This document shows, in pieces, positions 44,099-53,896 of a stretch of 64,000 nt of DNA (positions are counted from its first letter, which is position 1; each line of letters starts with the position of its first letter). Source of the DNA: a bacterium. GTDB lineage: Bacteria; Electryoneota; RPQS01. The position numbers and the translations under genes are program-made. The notes under the pieces are model-generated. The model did no database searches and had not been told where the DNA came from. It worked only from the letters and a program-made list of their open reading frames with translations. The stretch is from assembly GCA_023382385.1 (NCBI GenBank), contig JAHDVH010000001.1, positions 186,001 through 250,000 of the forward strand, in the 5' to 3' direction.

Positions 44099-45967
44099 CT
44101 ACTCAGAAGATTTGAAATTTCGACCGGCGACGCGAAAGTTCTCGCGCCTCTCTGTTATTCCAACACTATCAAGATACTCCAAGAAGGGGACCACGTACTT
44201 TCTGGATGAATTCAAGTGCTTGGTGACATCAGCTACCTGGATTGATCCGCGTTTTGTGATCATGTCCTTCGTCGCGGCAAGTGCTCTTGCAAAAGCGTCA
44301 CGTTCAAAAAAAAGATCATTCCCCAATCGAGTCGCCATATTCTGACGAACTGCAAGTACAAGTGCGCGCTCTATCTCGGATCGTGGCTTTTGTAATTCAA
44401 CTGCGAGCATTGCCGCAGAAGGGGGAGTGAAACCACTTGAGGAGAGCCGTTCCATGACGCACACGACTATGTCTCGAAGTCTAGGATCTCCAACTGCGTC
44501 TGCACCCGGAAGCAAAACACGTGACCCATCAAGTATTACAGATCGGTTTGCTGCCAACTCCGACACAATTCCCGAAAGCACGTCAATGTGAACAGCCGGA
44601 ACCAATTGGGCCAGTTGAACGATCGAAGGTACTGCAGAACTCTCATGGAGACGTTGCATAGCCGCCAGAAGCTTAGACTCCAAGAGTTTGACATGAGACC
44701 GATGCATAATCCATTTCCCGCAAAACAGCCATTCTGCGAGAGATTGCTGAATACGGTCAGCCACTAATGACTCAGAAAGTCCGAAGACTTGCGCCGCATA
44801 CTTCAGATGGACGCCGTTTGATCGCGACTTAATCCAAGACAATAATCCCTTATCATCGTCTTGGTCGCGCATATCCTGCAGAGCTTCTATTTGCCCAGTC
44901 CTATCTCGCAGACGCTTTAGCATTGGGTCAATATCGAGGACTATCCCACCGCCGAGCGTTTCGACCGGAGAGTAATTTCGAAGGATGAAGCGATCACCCC
45001 AGACCGTAACTATTGCAGAATCCAAGAGCAACAAGGCAATATCGTATTCCTTGTGCCTTGCGAGAACGCGATACCGACCCATGACTTCCTGAGTCCCTAT
45101 CAGGCATCTCACTCGCTGTCGGTCTCGTAGCTTAGCAACGGTGCTCTGCAAACTTTCGACACGTGCCGCAACCTTCCGCGCGACCGTTAAAGCTTCGGGA
45201 CTAGTGATTGTCTGTCCCCGTGTCAGGGAATCCACAGAAGCGAGATTGGCGGCAACTCGCATCCCGGGGCCAATAGTCGATCGCTCGCTCATATTCGACT
45301 GGAGTTGTTTAACACGGGACTGGACACTTCCTGGAAGGATTTCCACACGCATGTCTTTAGCAATTGTCCCAGATAGTACGGTGCCAGTTACAACCGTACC
45401 GTGTCCTCGGACAGAAAACACGCGATCGATAGGGATTCTAAGCGCTTTCTGGGAACTTCGTACAGGGAGTTTCGGAAGTTCGGTAACGAGAAAAACTCGA
45501 AGATCAGATACGCCCCATCCTGACAGGGAATCCACCTCAAAAATGGGCGCGTTTACCAGGAATGTACCACGAATCGAATTTCGAATCTGATCCTTTACCC
45601 CAACAACATGCGATGAATCCACACAATCGATCTTTGTAATGACAATCGCTCCAAAACGAATCCCCAGCAACCTCAAGATATGCAAATGTTCACGTGTCTG
45701 GGGCATTACTCCGTCATCTGCAGCAATGACCAGAAGTGCATAGTCAATCGTAGATGCACCCGCAACCATATTATGAATGAACTTTTCATGCCCTGGAACA
45801 TCGATTATTGCCGCGACGTCATCGAGAAAAGCATATCCGAGGTCGATAGTGATTTGCCGACGTTTCTCTTCTGGAAGCCGATCAGGGTCGGTACCAGTAA
45901 GGGCACGAACAAGCGAAGACTTCCCGTGGTCTATATGCCCGGCCGTACCTACAATAACGTGGCCCAT
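44099..45967 (-). CDS. selB: Selenocysteine-specific elongation factor SelB
   Basis: SelB brings Sec-tRNA to UGA codons marked by a SECIS hairpin. The 622 residues comprise a GTPase domain ([13 protein letters not shown] at 6-18, [17 protein letters not shown]), two beta-barrel domains (about 175-370, [21 protein letters not shown]) and C-terminal winged helices that read the SECIS (from about 380; the last has [28 protein letters not shown]). ATG 45967 is used: it overlaps the small upstream gene (TGATG), and the GTPase strand begins at once. TTG 45970 would add one residue. Confidence 0.95.
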   Translation of the reverse strand: MGHVIVGTAGHIDHGKSSLVRALTGTDPDRLPEEKRRQITIDLGYAFLDDVAAIIDVPGHEKFIHNMVAGASTIDYALLVIAADDGVMPQTREHLHILRLLGIRFGAIVITKIDCVDSSHVVGVKDQIRNSIRGTFLVNAPIFEVDSLSGWGVSDLRVFLVTELPKLPVRSSQKALRIPIDRVFSVRGHGTVVTGTVLSGTIAKDMRVEILPGSVQSRVKQLQSNMSERSTIGPGMRVAANLASVDSLTRGQTITSPEALTVARKVAARVESLQSTVAKLRDRQRVRCLIGTQEVMGRYRVLARHKEYDIALLLLDSAIVTVWGDRFILRNYSPVETLGGGIVLDIDPMLKRLRDRTGQIEALQDMRDQDDDKGLLSWIKSRSNGVHLKYAAQVFGLSESLVADRIQQSLAEWLFCGKWIMHRSHVKLLESKLLAAMQRLHESSAVPSIVQLAQLVPAVHIDVLSGIVSELAANRSVILDGSRVLLPGADAVGDPRLRDIVVCVMERLSSSGFTPPSAAMLAVELQKPRSEIERALVLAVRQNMATRLGNDLFFERDAFARALAATKDMITKRGSIQVADVTKHLNSSRKYVVPFLEYLDSVGITERRENFRVAGRNFKSSE

Positions 45968-46191
45968 CAATCATGCCTAAAAATGCTTTGCATATCAAAC
46001 GTATGGTACTCCGCCATGCACCAGCGGCAGCCGTTATACTGGGGACGATGCTGTGAGTCAATCATACGCTTGACTTGGTCTAATGTGTAGACTTTTCTCC
46101 GCTTGTCCTCTGGTATCTTCTTTATTTCGCACTCGTATTTAGGAGACGACATGTCATGTATGATCAGTTTCTCCTCGTCAACAAGAAACAT
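45967..46191 (-). CDS. Small cysteine-containing protein coupled to selB
   Basis: The 74 residues are not assigned to a known function. It starts [22 protein letters not shown] and ends with [15 protein letters not shown], so one Cys (ECEI) plus a CxxC near a His could bind zinc. The pattern resembles short bacterial proteins of unknown role with IHDL...EC.I...NC.WC. It sits between a pseudouridine synthase (2 bases away) and selB (overlapping stop/start), suggesting coupled translation with SelB. Whether it helps selenoprotein synthesis is speculation. Confidence 0.65.
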   Translation of the reverse strand: MFLVDEEKLIIHDMSSPKYECEIKKIPEDKRRKVYTLDQVKRMIDSQHRPQYNGCRWCMAEYHTFDMQSIFRHD

Positions 46192-46193
46192 GG

Positions 46194-46937
46194 CTATTCT
46201 TCCTTGTTTGAATGACTGGTATCCAAATCACGCAACTTACGAAGACGCTTGATTTCGCTTGAAGAGAGCTCTCTCCACCTCCCCGGAGCAAGGTTTCCAA
46301 GACGAATTCCGGCTTGTTCGATCCGAACCAATGACACGACTTTTGCGCCAATAGCGGCAACCATTCGCCGGATTTGCCGTTTTCTGCCTTCCCCAAGTGT
46401 CATCTCATACGTCGCTTCGTCCAATTGTCTGATGCGAATGGGTTTTGAGAACCCATCTTCAAGCTCGACACCTTTTGACAACTGAGAGAACTGGCGGCGA
46501 GTAAGTGCCGGCTTTATGCCGACCCGATAGACTTTTGTAGATCCGAATCTCGGATGTGTAAGCAGGTTCGCGAGTTCGCCGTCGTCTGTGACTAGAAGCA
46601 GTCCAGACGAATCGCGATCCAGTCTTCCGATCGGAAACAATCGCCGGTCGCTGGGGAGATACTCCAGAATTATCGGCCCCTTTTCGCGTCCGGTCTTACA
46701 AGTCGAGAGAACTCCGACGGGTTTATGAAATAGCAGGACTGTCGGTTCAGCAAACCCAATCACTCGCTCATCATCCACCTCGACCAGATCTCGATCAGGA
46801 TCGATCCTCGATCCCAATTCCCTGATGCAAACTCCGTTGACAGAAACCCGACCTTCAGCTATTAGCTGGTCAGCTTCACGGCGCGAACTTACACCATGTC
46901 TCGCAAGATATCGATTCAGGCGCTCGCTTCTTAGCAA
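46194..46937 (-). CDS. rluB: RsuA/RluB-family rRNA pseudouridine synthase
   Basis: The 247 residues: an S4 RNA-binding domain (1-60, ERLNRYLARHGVSSRREADQLI) precedes the catalytic domain with GRLDRDSSGLLLVT (Asp107 is the nucleophile), GRKRQIRRM and KPVGVLST. The family modifies 16S or 23S rRNA (RsuA, RluB, RluE, RluF); the exact site cannot be assigned, though RluB is the closest guess. The start is TTG 46937, and no ATG lies before the S4 domain. This start codon and its GAGGG ribosome site lie inside a long hairpin (46933-46964). Confidence 0.85.
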   Translation of the reverse strand: MLRSERLNRYLARHGVSSRREADQLIAEGRVSVNGVCIRELGSRIDPDRDLVEVDDERVIGFAEPTVLLFHKPVGVLSTCKTGREKGPIILEYLPSDRRLFPIGRLDRDSSGLLLVTDDGELANLLTHPRFGSTKVYRVGIKPALTRRQFSQLSKGVELEDGFSKPIRIRQLDEATYEMTLGEGRKRQIRRMVAAIGAKVVSLVRIEQAGIRLGNLAPGRWRELSSSEIKRLRKLRDLDTSHSNKEE

Positions 46938-46964
46938 GAAACCCTCCGAGTGAGGGTTCTTGCT
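46933..46964 (-). promoter_or_regulatory. Hairpin enclosing the start region of the pseudouridine synthase gene
   Basis: On the - strand AGCAAGAACCCTC pairs with GAGGGTTTCTTGCT, 13 bp with one bulged base and a 5-base loop. The 3' arm holds both the GAGGG ribosome site and the TTG start of the downstream gene. It could be the terminator of the upstream PEGA gene or an element that blocks translation until opened. Confidence 0.6.
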
Positions 46965-46993
46965 GAGTAATTCGGATCCACTCGTCAGAAAGC

Positions 46994-48400
46994 CTAGCTT
47001 TGTGTTAAAACGACTGATTTCTTATGACGTGCCTGCCACGTATCAATGGGTATGTTCGTGCGCACTTTTAGCTTCAGGCTTCGCTTGCCAAAAGCAGCGT
47101 TTATACGTAAGGTCGCTTCGGCAACGTGATCATCAGACAGCTTGACAAGTTCCTCCGCCGAAAGTCCGTCATATTCAACTTTCACGGATCGTTCACCGGC
47201 ATAAAGGCTACCCAGCAAAGTAGCGTCGAAATCACCACTTGGCGAGTCCAGAATTAGTTCGCCGTCAATGAATATGCGCAGTTTGCTCGCTTCAAAGCGT
47301 TGAAAGGTTTCACTTGGAACGATTGCCAACAGAGCAGTGCCTGTGAGCCGCTCGTAAACTCCCTCGACTTCGTGATTAGGGTTGTCCTTCGTGATAGAGA
47401 TGCGAACTGGGTTAGGAGTTCGATAACCGGGAACTGGAGAGAATTCCACAAGCACATTCCCGTACTCAGCACTCAGTCGGGCGGATCCAACCCCTACTGC
47501 AGTCCCATTTACGCGAATTGGTGCCGCAAGAGGCTTTGTTGACAGCACGAGTTGCGGTGTAGGTAAGTTTCCCGCCGGTTGCAATGAAAAGGCGGCAAGT
47601 TCAGATTGACCATCACCAGTGAGAGCTATCTCTATGCTGTCAGGCGATGATATCTGCCCTTGTTGCTCGACTGAAAAGACATAGTATCCACGATCGAGAC
47701 CTCGAAATGTATGTGGCGTCCTACTTGTAGTGCGAGCCCCGTTCACAATTATCGCTGCCCCTGCAGGTTCCGAAGTAACAGTGATTTGAGTGCCACTCAA
47801 TGATCTGCCAATCTCTGCCCGATCTGTGCCGTCTAAAGTCGAGTCTTGCGCTTTCTTCTGCGAATGACCGCCAGTTGTGCGTGGAAACGGAGCTGACGAC
47901 TGATTGTCTGCCAAACTTCTGGCGGTACGCTCAGAGTAGTCCAACAGGCTCCTTCGTCCCGATGCCGCAGGAATTAATCGTACTGCTCCACCCGCATCAG
48001 CGAAAATTTCCTGTCGAACGCCACGCTTTGCGGAAAAGGTATCGTTTGTGACAACGAATGCAGAGTCGTGCAAAACAAACGACGCCACGGCAGGTCGGCC
48101 TTTCTGAACCTCAACTATCGCAACCTCTGGATCAGCAACTTTGCCAGTTGCCCGTACCGTAACGAGCCGTCGGCCAATTGGAACATTGAGCAGGACTGTG
48201 TCGCTGAGCGCTCCCGTTTGCTTCCCGTCAATGTGAATTTCAGCGCCTTTAAAACTCGTAATGACTCGAAGTTCCCCTACTTGAGTTGATTCGCGATTGA
48301 GTACCCATAGAGCCGCAGCGGCGATCAACGCAAGAGGTATCGCAACCTTCGCGAGATTCCCGACAAACTGAATGATTGGGCGCTTACTGCGTGGTGACAT
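46994..48400 (-). CDS. Membrane-anchored protein with several PEGA-type repeats
   Basis: The 468 residues start with a short basic stretch and one membrane helix (about 13-33, LAKVAIPLALIAAAALWVL). Three or four PEGA-like beta domains follow: ELRVITSFKGAEIHIDGKQTG, TVTSEPAGAAIIVNGARTTS, LSTKPLAAPIRVNGTAVG and a more distant one with LRIFIDGELI. PEGA domains are surface or periplasmic binding modules of unclear ligand. ATG 48400 has GGAG 8 bases upstream; TTG 48424 would overlap the slipin gene. It is in a row with slipin and NfeD genes. Confidence 0.75.
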   Translation of the reverse strand: MSPRSKRPIIQFVGNLAKVAIPLALIAAAALWVLNRESTQVGELRVITSFKGAEIHIDGKQTGALSDTVLLNVPIGRRLVTVRATGKVADPEVAIVEVQKGRPAVASFVLHDSAFVVTNDTFSAKRGVRQEIFADAGGAVRLIPAASGRRSLLDYSERTARSLADNQSSAPFPRTTGGHSQKKAQDSTLDGTDRAEIGRSLSGTQITVTSEPAGAAIIVNGARTTSRTPHTFRGLDRGYYVFSVEQQGQISSPDSIEIALTGDGQSELAAFSLQPAGNLPTPQLVLSTKPLAAPIRVNGTAVGVGSARLSAEYGNVLVEFSPVPGYRTPNPVRISITKDNPNHEVEGVYERLTGTALLAIVPSETFQRFEASKLRIFIDGELILDSPSGDFDATLLGSLYAGERSVKVEYDGLSAEELVKLSDDHVAEATLRINAAFGKRSLKLKVRTNIPIDTWQARHKKSVVLTQS

Positions 48401-48420
48401 AAGTACGGGCTCCGTCAGTA

Positions 48421-49188
48421 TCAAGCGGACTCAGGTGGACTCTGCTTGCCGGAATTGAGAAATGGCTTTAAGAGGTCAATCGGGATCGGGAAAATCGTCA
48501 CAGAATTATTCTCTGAAGAAATCTCTACCAACGTTTGCAAATAGCGTAACTGTAGAGCCTCCGGATGTGCAGCAATGATCGAAGCAGCAGCAGTCAACTG
48601 GTCTGCTGCCTGCCTTTCGCCTTCTGCGGCAATGACTTTTGCGCGACGTTCGCGTTCTGCCTCTGCCTGACGAGCCATGGCCCTTTTCATTTCTTGAGGC
48701 AGATCCACGTGCTTGATTTCCACAAGTGAGACCTTGATTCCCCAAGGGTCAGTTTGCCGATCAATTATCTGTTGCAACTCGTCATTGATCTTTTCGCGCT
48801 CTGAAAGGATTTCATCCAGCGCTGTCTGACCAAGGACGCTTCGTAACGTGGTTTGTGATAACTGGCTCGTCGCGAACATGTAGTTCTCTACATCGATGAC
48901 TGCTCTGTCCGGTGCCAGTACACGGAAATAGACAACAGCATTAACCTGTAACGATACATTATCTCGCGTTATCACATCTTGCGGTGGTACATCAAGAACG
49001 ACCGTACGCAGACTAACCTTGACCATCCGGTCCACAATGGGAATCAGAATAATCAACCCAGGTCCCTTCACCCCGATAGTACGACCTAGTCGGAAAACGA
49101 CGCCACGCTCGTATTCATTCAGCACGCGAAGCGAAGTGCTAAGAATGAATACAATGAACACTACGATGAAGGCAAGAAGCGGCAACAT
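48421..49188 (-). CDS. SPFH-domain slipin (stomatin-like protein)
   Basis: The 255 residues comprise one N-terminal membrane helix (about 1-20), then an SPFH domain ([16 protein letters not shown] to about 190), a short coiled helix rich in Ala, Glu and Arg ([23 protein letters not shown]) and a hydrophobic C-terminal strand. Such proteins form membrane microdomain cages with NfeD partners; the NfeD gene lies directly upstream at 49202-50488, which supports this pairing. Confidence 0.92.
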   Translation of the reverse strand: MLPLLAFIVVFIVFILSTSLRVLNEYERGVVFRLGRTIGVKGPGLIILIPIVDRMVKVSLRTVVLDVPPQDVITRDNVSLQVNAVVYFRVLAPDRAVIDVENYMFATSQLSQTTLRSVLGQTALDEILSEREKINDELQQIIDRQTDPWGIKVSLVEIKHVDLPQEMKRAMARQAEAERERRAKVIAAEGERQAADQLTAAASIIAAHPEALQLRYLQTLVEISSENNSVTIFPIPIDLLKPFLNSGKQSPPESA

Positions 49189-49201
49189 AGTAGCTCCTTG
49201 A

Positions 49202-50488
49202 TTAGGATTCCTGACTTAACTCAATCGGCTGCACTGTCAGAACCATGCCGTCGACACGTACAACTCTTATTTTCTGTCCTCGAGAAATTGTCTGCGTGCT
49301 TCGAGCTGACCAAATTTCACCATGCACGCTTACTTTGCCTTCCGGTGAAAGCTCAGATATTGCAGTTCCGATTTCACCGATCAGGCCCTCTTCACCCGTA
49401 ACGACCTTTCGAGCCTGTGCCCGCAAACCCATACCAACCACAAAAACAAAGAATAGTGCAGTGACTATTGCTGCGGGTATTATGACGTCAAGTCCTACTT
49501 TCACGCCAGTGACTCCGGGCTGAAAAAGCATTAGCGAACCAAGTATCATGCTGACGATACCTGCTACAGAAAGTAGTCCGTAGCTGGCAATCTTGACTTC
49601 AAGGATAAACAGAATGATCGCCAAAATAATCAACAGCAAACCTGCCCAACTGATCGGCAGAAGTTGGAGACTGAAAAACGCAAGAATTAATGACAAGGCA
49701 CCGACAACGCCGGGGAGTATCGCACCTGGATTGTACAACTCGAAGAATAGTCCGTACACTCCAAGAAGCAGCAGAATATATGCGATGTTCGGGTCCGCGA
49801 TCAGGTCAAGTATTCGCAGCCTCAGGCTCATAGGAGACTCTGATATCGAAGCGTGCTCAGTGTTTAGAGTATCAGCACGACCATCAATAGTAACAACTCG
49901 CCCATGAAGCAGAATCAGCAAAGAGTCTGGGGACGATGCGACAAAATCAATCACTTCAAGTTCGAGCGCTTCCGAGTCCGTCACGGATCTGCTCTCGCGG
50001 ACAGCCTGTTCCGCCCACTCTGCATTGCGGCTTCGCTGTTCTGCCAATGTGCGCGCGAATGCCGCGGCATCGTTGGTGATCTTTCCTTCCATCACACCAC
50101 TGGAATCCTGGCTACTGCCAATACCTCCAAGTCCTACGGGATGCGCGGCACCGATATTCGTGCCGGGTGCCATGACTGCGACATGTGCAGCCAATGTAAT
50201 AAAGACTCCGGCGGACCCGGCTCGTGCACCAGGAGGAGAAACGTAAACAACAATTGGGATGCGAGAAGCGAGAATAGTCTTGCACATCATACGTGTGGTC
50301 TTGAGCAAGCCGCCCGGTGTATCCAACTCAATGACCAGAGCTTCAGCGTCCTCATCTTGAGCTTGCTTGAGAGCCGCCACCAGCATTTCATTAGCGACCG
50401 GCCCAATAGCACCATCAATGGTTAGCCATTGGACAGTTGAGGCACAAGTTGCAGATGCCAGCGCCAGAATCACTAATAGTCTTAGCAT
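49202..50488 (-). CDS. NfeD long form: ClpP-like serine protease plus NfeD domain
   Basis: The protein has about 428 residues. After a signal peptide ([17 protein letters not shown]) comes a ClpP/crotonase-like protease domain (about 20-220) with [31 protein letters not shown] carrying the likely catalytic Ser, and [18 protein letters not shown] with the Lys region. Four to five membrane segments (about 230-350) and a C-terminal OB-fold NfeD domain follow. Long NfeD proteins cleave stomatin-type partners; slipin follows 13 bases downstream. ATG 50488 is chosen; GTG 50509, inside selA, is possible. Confidence 0.88.
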   Translation of the reverse strand: MLRLLVILALASATCASTVQWLTIDGAIGPVANEMLVAALKQAQDEDAEALVIELDTPGGLLKTTRMMCKTILASRIPIVVYVSPPGARAGSAGVFITLAAHVAVMAPGTNIGAAHPVGLGGIGSSQDSSGVMEGKITNDAAAFARTLAEQRSRNAEWAEQAVRESRSVTDSEALELEVIDFVASSPDSLLILLHGRVVTIDGRADTLNTEHASISESPMSLRLRILDLIADPNIAYILLLLGVYGLFFELYNPGAILPGVVGALSLILAFFSLQLLPISWAGLLLIILAIILFILEVKIASYGLLSVAGIVSMILGSLMLFQPGVTGVKVGLDVIIPAAIVTALFFVFVVGMGLRAQARKVVTGEEGLIGEIGTAISELSPEGKVSVHGEIWSARSTQTISRGQKIRVVRVDGMVLTVQPIELSQES

Positions 50489-50492
50489 AAGC

Positions 50493-51878
50493 CTAATTAA
50501 GGCATTCACGAACCATATCTACAATGATGTCAAGTTCATCATCCGCAACCGTTCGAAGATTAAGCACAACTTTATCATCCTGTACGATCGGCACCACCGG
50601 AATTGACGCATTCCGAAGCTTGCTAGCCCATTCCGTTACAGAAAAACTCATGGGGAGAAAGACAACCGCACTCGAATTTAGTGGTGTAGCAGGCAAAGTA
50701 CCTGAACCTGCTTGTGCAGGCCAATCCGTAACTTCCAGTATCCTCCAGTTACCATGAGATTGGAGCTTTTCCCGCAAGTGCACGGCGCGGCGCCGCGTTA
50801 CTTCGAGAGGCTCCACAAGCATGCGCCAAGTTGGATTCTCAACGACACAAACTTCCTTAGACAAGAAGCTCGTCAAAGTCGAAGCTAATGCCGCAATCTC
50901 CAGCTTCCCGGGACGTAACACACGTGAAAGCGGCGACCTCTTGAGTTTCTGCACATATGACTTCTTTCCGATGATCAGACCTGCCTGAGGCCCACCTAAC
51001 ACTTTGTCACCAGAAACAAGAACAAGATCAGCACCTTCGCTCAAACTTTGAGCAACATTCGGCTCATAGGGCATCCCCAAAGACGTCCAATCCCAAAGGA
51101 GTCCACCTCCCAAATCATCGACACAAATCAAACCATTGGAATGCGCAAGGTCCGACAATGCAGCAATCTCCACTGATTCAGCAAAACCTTCGATTCGATA
51201 ATTAGATGGATACGCACGCAGCAGCATCACTGTCCGATCCGTGATTGCTGACGCATAATCACTAATTCGAGTCCGGTTTGTCGTTCCAACTTCAACGAGC
51301 TTGCATCCAGCACGAAGCATGATGTCGGGCAGCCTAAAACTTCCACCTATCTCGATCAACTGCCCCCGCGACACTACCACCTCTTTGCGATAACCGAGCA
51401 CACTTAGAACAAGGAAAAGTGCAGCCGCATTATTGTTTACCATGATCGCCGATTCGGCACCAGTTATCCAACAAAGAAGCCTTTCGACACGCTCTTGCCT
51501 ATCACCCCTTGCACCAGTCCGCAGGTCGTACTCCAAGTCACAGTATCCTGCGGCATTCACGACCGCCGCAACAGCATTCCTTGAAAGTGGTGCACGCCCC
51601 AGACCTGTATGAAGTATTATTCCTGTAGCATTGATGACTCTAAGCGGCGCGGCTTGAATCACCCGCTGTATGGCCTTCACGGCACAGGAGACTATCTCAT
51701 CTTCGTCAGGCACTGCCTCCCCGTTCAACACTCGCTCGCGGGCATCCTGAACGACCCCTCGCAAAATATCAGTTAACAAAGAACCCGCGACTCTACCCTT
51801 ATACTCCGTGAGCTTGTCATGGTCCAGAAGACGATCGATTGCAGGCAAGAGTCTGCGCGGATCACTACTCCGCGGCAT
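50493..51878 (-). CDS. selA: L-seryl-tRNA(Sec) selenium transferase
   Basis: SelA converts Ser-tRNA-Sec to Sec-tRNA-Sec with selenophosphate, using PLP. The 461 residues from ATG 51878 match the E. coli length; a longer in-frame start would overlap the upstream barrel gene. NATGIILHTGLGRAPLS (83-99), DLRTGARGDRQ and the PLP lysine in SGDKVLGGPQAG (Lys292) are all present. It lies 2 bases after the outer-membrane barrel gene, and its stop nearly touches the NfeD start. selD, the selenophosphate source, is not in the window. Confidence 0.95.
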   Translation of the reverse strand: MPRSSDPRRLLPAIDRLLDHDKLTEYKGRVAGSLLTDILRGVVQDARERVLNGEAVPDEDEIVSCAVKAIQRVIQAAPLRVINATGIILHTGLGRAPLSRNAVAAVVNAAGYCDLEYDLRTGARGDRQERVERLLCWITGAESAIMVNNNAAALFLVLSVLGYRKEVVVSRGQLIEIGGSFRLPDIMLRAGCKLVEVGTTNRTRISDYASAITDRTVMLLRAYPSNYRIEGFAESVEIAALSDLAHSNGLICVDDLGGGLLWDWTSLGMPYEPNVAQSLSEGADLVLVSGDKVLGGPQAGLIIGKKSYVQKLKRSPLSRVLRPGKLEIAALASTLTSFLSKEVCVVENPTWRMLVEPLEVTRRRAVHLREKLQSHGNWRILEVTDWPAQAGSGTLPATPLNSSAVVFLPMSFSVTEWASKLRNASIPVVPIVQDDKVVLNLRTVADDELDIIVDMVRECLN

Positions 51879-51880
51879 GA

Positions 51881-53395
51881 TTAGAGCGACGTTTCCAGAG
51901 TTAGACGAAGGCCCGAAAACGGCTGGACTTGCCGGCAAACGCCGTTCGAACACTTCATCCCGCCACGTTCACGTCCGAAGAAGATCGCCGCGCGGTGCTT
52001 ACCACCAGAGAGTCTGGTTGCCGCCTCAACGCCTGCCCAAAACTCTCCTTCACGATCCATAAGTTCCTCATCGTCAGTTAACTGCACAGATGTATTCATC
52101 GAAAACATTCCGGAAGGAACCCACGACAACGCATATAGCATGTCGTGGTACTTTTCGTCATCACGCTTTCGATCCGTGATGAGAAGTTGTTCCGTCTCAA
52201 ACTCAATCTCCTGCGATCCGCGGAATGGAAACTTCAGTCGAGCATGCAACCACAAGCGGTCCTGCCATACCACATTGGCTTCCTCATTCGCACCCGCTTC
52301 AAAGAATAGATGTTGCCCGCCAGTAAAATCATGCTCAAGGTTGACAAATCCTTCCCAGAAGGGACGATACTTTTCCTCAAGCTTGGGTAAAGGCACAAAG
52401 TCATCTGCTCCGGAGTGCCGGCTGCTTGAGTTATAGTGGGCGGTAATATAGGTGCTTTCCAGCACAGTCCCGCTTAACTCCACCTGAAAACCAACCTCGT
52501 CGGGAATGTTCAGAACATGAGGTTCGCGACCCTGAAGTAATCGAGGACCAATCTCTCTGTGTGTTGTCGGAGGATTCTGAATAGGTGTAACAATATTGTA
52601 TCGATAGTCCGCATACTCTGCAAGCAAGGACCAGCCAAGTTTGGAGAGCGTTGCCCCAACAAAGGTCGCGTGACCCTTGCTATTCCCTCCCGCCAGCACG
52701 GCCTCGTTCCAGGCACGCTCGCCGTATAGGTTAAAGATCCCGCGTGTTAGATTCCAATCAACGCCCGCAATACCCATTTCAGGATTAGAAAGACTATCGT
52801 GGTACACATAGCTGAAGCCAACCCTCCGGCCTTGGCCCGGCGACATTTCCACTCTGCCTGCGGTCGCTTTCATTTCGGATACAAGCGGCCCATCCGCAGT
52901 CTTGCCCGTTAGGCCTATGAGCTTTATCGAACCGGCGTTCAATTGCACACGAGCGCCATCAAGTTCAGAATCAAAGAAGAGATCGCGATTCTCAAAGGAA
53001 CTGAAGGCGAGTCCAGATCCCCAGAGATCGCTGAAGTGCCCTAATCTGAAACTGAATGGATCAATGGTTCCGGCAAAAAAACGTTTGTCAAAACGATTCT
53101 CATCCTCGAGTCGAAACTGGTAAATGTCCGCTTCGGAAGGCTTGAAGTACAAATACCTTCCACCAAGATGAAAGTTGCCGCTAAAGAGATTGAGGACAAG
53201 CTTATTCTCAACAAAGTGTCGACGGATCGTATTCCCGGGATACGGGTTGTTGGGGTCTACTCGACGAGTATCCACCTCTCGACCATTATCATAACGAAGT
53301 TGATTTGAGCCGCTAAAGTCGATCTCATCCAGTTGTGCTTGCCCCGACGCAGAGAGGACTAGCACAGTGCAAATTACAGCGAGAAACTTATTCAC
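51881..53395 (-). CDS. Predicted outer-membrane beta-barrel protein (DUF6029-like)
   Basis: The 504 residues have a signal peptide (MNKFLAVICTVLVLSASGQA) followed by many alternating amphipathic strands with aromatic ends (for example HLGGRYLYFKP, FRLGHFSDLWGSGLAFSSFENRDLFF) and a C-terminal strand. The pattern resembles DUF6029-type barrels known mainly from Bacteroidetes. The function is unknown. GTG 53395 is favoured by the signal peptide and a GGA upstream; TTG 53407 is also in frame. It overlaps the thioredoxin gene by 8 bp and precedes selA by 2 bases. Confidence 0.7.
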   Translation of the reverse strand: MNKFLAVICTVLVLSASGQAQLDEIDFSGSNQLRYDNGREVDTRRVDPNNPYPGNTIRRHFVENKLVLNLFSGNFHLGGRYLYFKPSEADIYQFRLEDENRFDKRFFAGTIDPFSFRLGHFSDLWGSGLAFSSFENRDLFFDSELDGARVQLNAGSIKLIGLTGKTADGPLVSEMKATAGRVEMSPGQGRRVGFSYVYHDSLSNPEMGIAGVDWNLTRGIFNLYGERAWNEAVLAGGNSKGHATFVGATLSKLGWSLLAEYADYRYNIVTPIQNPPTTHREIGPRLLQGREPHVLNIPDEVGFQVELSGTVLESTYITAHYNSSSRHSGADDFVPLPKLEEKYRPFWEGFVNLEHDFTGGQHLFFEAGANEEANVVWQDRLWLHARLKFPFRGSQEIEFETEQLLITDRKRDDEKYHDMLYALSWVPSGMFSMNTSVQLTDDEELMDREGEFWAGVEAATRLSGGKHRAAIFFGRERGGMKCSNGVCRQVQPFSGLRLTLETSL

Positions 53396-53873
53396 CAGAT
53401 TGTCCAAGAAGTTCAGTGGCTTTTGCGATCATCTCAGTCGGATCCTTCATTTCGCCCCTATGCTCATAAACTGGCACACCCTGTGAATTAAGCAGTACCG
53501 AAAACGGTAGAGATGTGCCGCTATAGACTTTTAGTACCGCGCCATCCGGATCGAGTAATGCCGTCCAGGTGTAGCCTTTCGACTGGATGTACGGCTTTAC
53601 CTTGCTCATTGATCTTTGAGTATCCTCCGAGATCATGATGACATTGAGGCCACGCTCTGTCAAACTATCGAACGTGGTTCTCATCGCATCAATTTCAGCT
53701 TTGCAGGGCTTGCACCATGTTGCCCAAAAGACAAGCAAGCTTGGTCGTCCACCGGCATCTCTCGTGATGTTGAATTCATTGCCATCGATCGATGAGAGGG
53801 TCCAATTCCGGCCGGAGGCCTCGGCGGATGATAACACAACGAATGTAAGGAGTAATGCGGGAAGAAGTCTCAA
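53388..53873 (-). CDS. TlpA/ResA-like periplasmic thioredoxin
   Basis: The 161 residues: a signal peptide (1-20) precedes a thioredoxin fold with VFWATWCKPCKAE, active Cys54 and Cys57, and the cis-Pro region SLPFSVLLNSQG. It probably handles disulphides in the periplasm, for example in cytochrome or barrel maturation; the partner is unknown. The start is TTG 53873 with GGAG upstream. It lies between a lipoprotein that has a similar fold and the outer-membrane barrel. Confidence 0.87.
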   Translation of the reverse strand: MRLLPALLLTFVVLSSAEASGRNWTLSSIDGNEFNITRDAGGRPSLLVFWATWCKPCKAEIDAMRTTFDSLTERGLNVIMISEDTQRSMSKVKPYIQSKGYTWTALLDPDGAVLKVYSGTSLPFSVLLNSQGVPVYEHRGEMKDPTEMIAKATELLGQSGE

Positions 53874-53896
53874 GGGAGCGCTCCTGCGTTTATGGA

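Noticed and set aside
50493-51878. An in-frame UGA selenoprotein near selA or selB
   Set aside because: All genes between 35 and 64 kb have normal lengths and complete active-site cysteines; no truncated redox protein with UGA at a Cys position was found.
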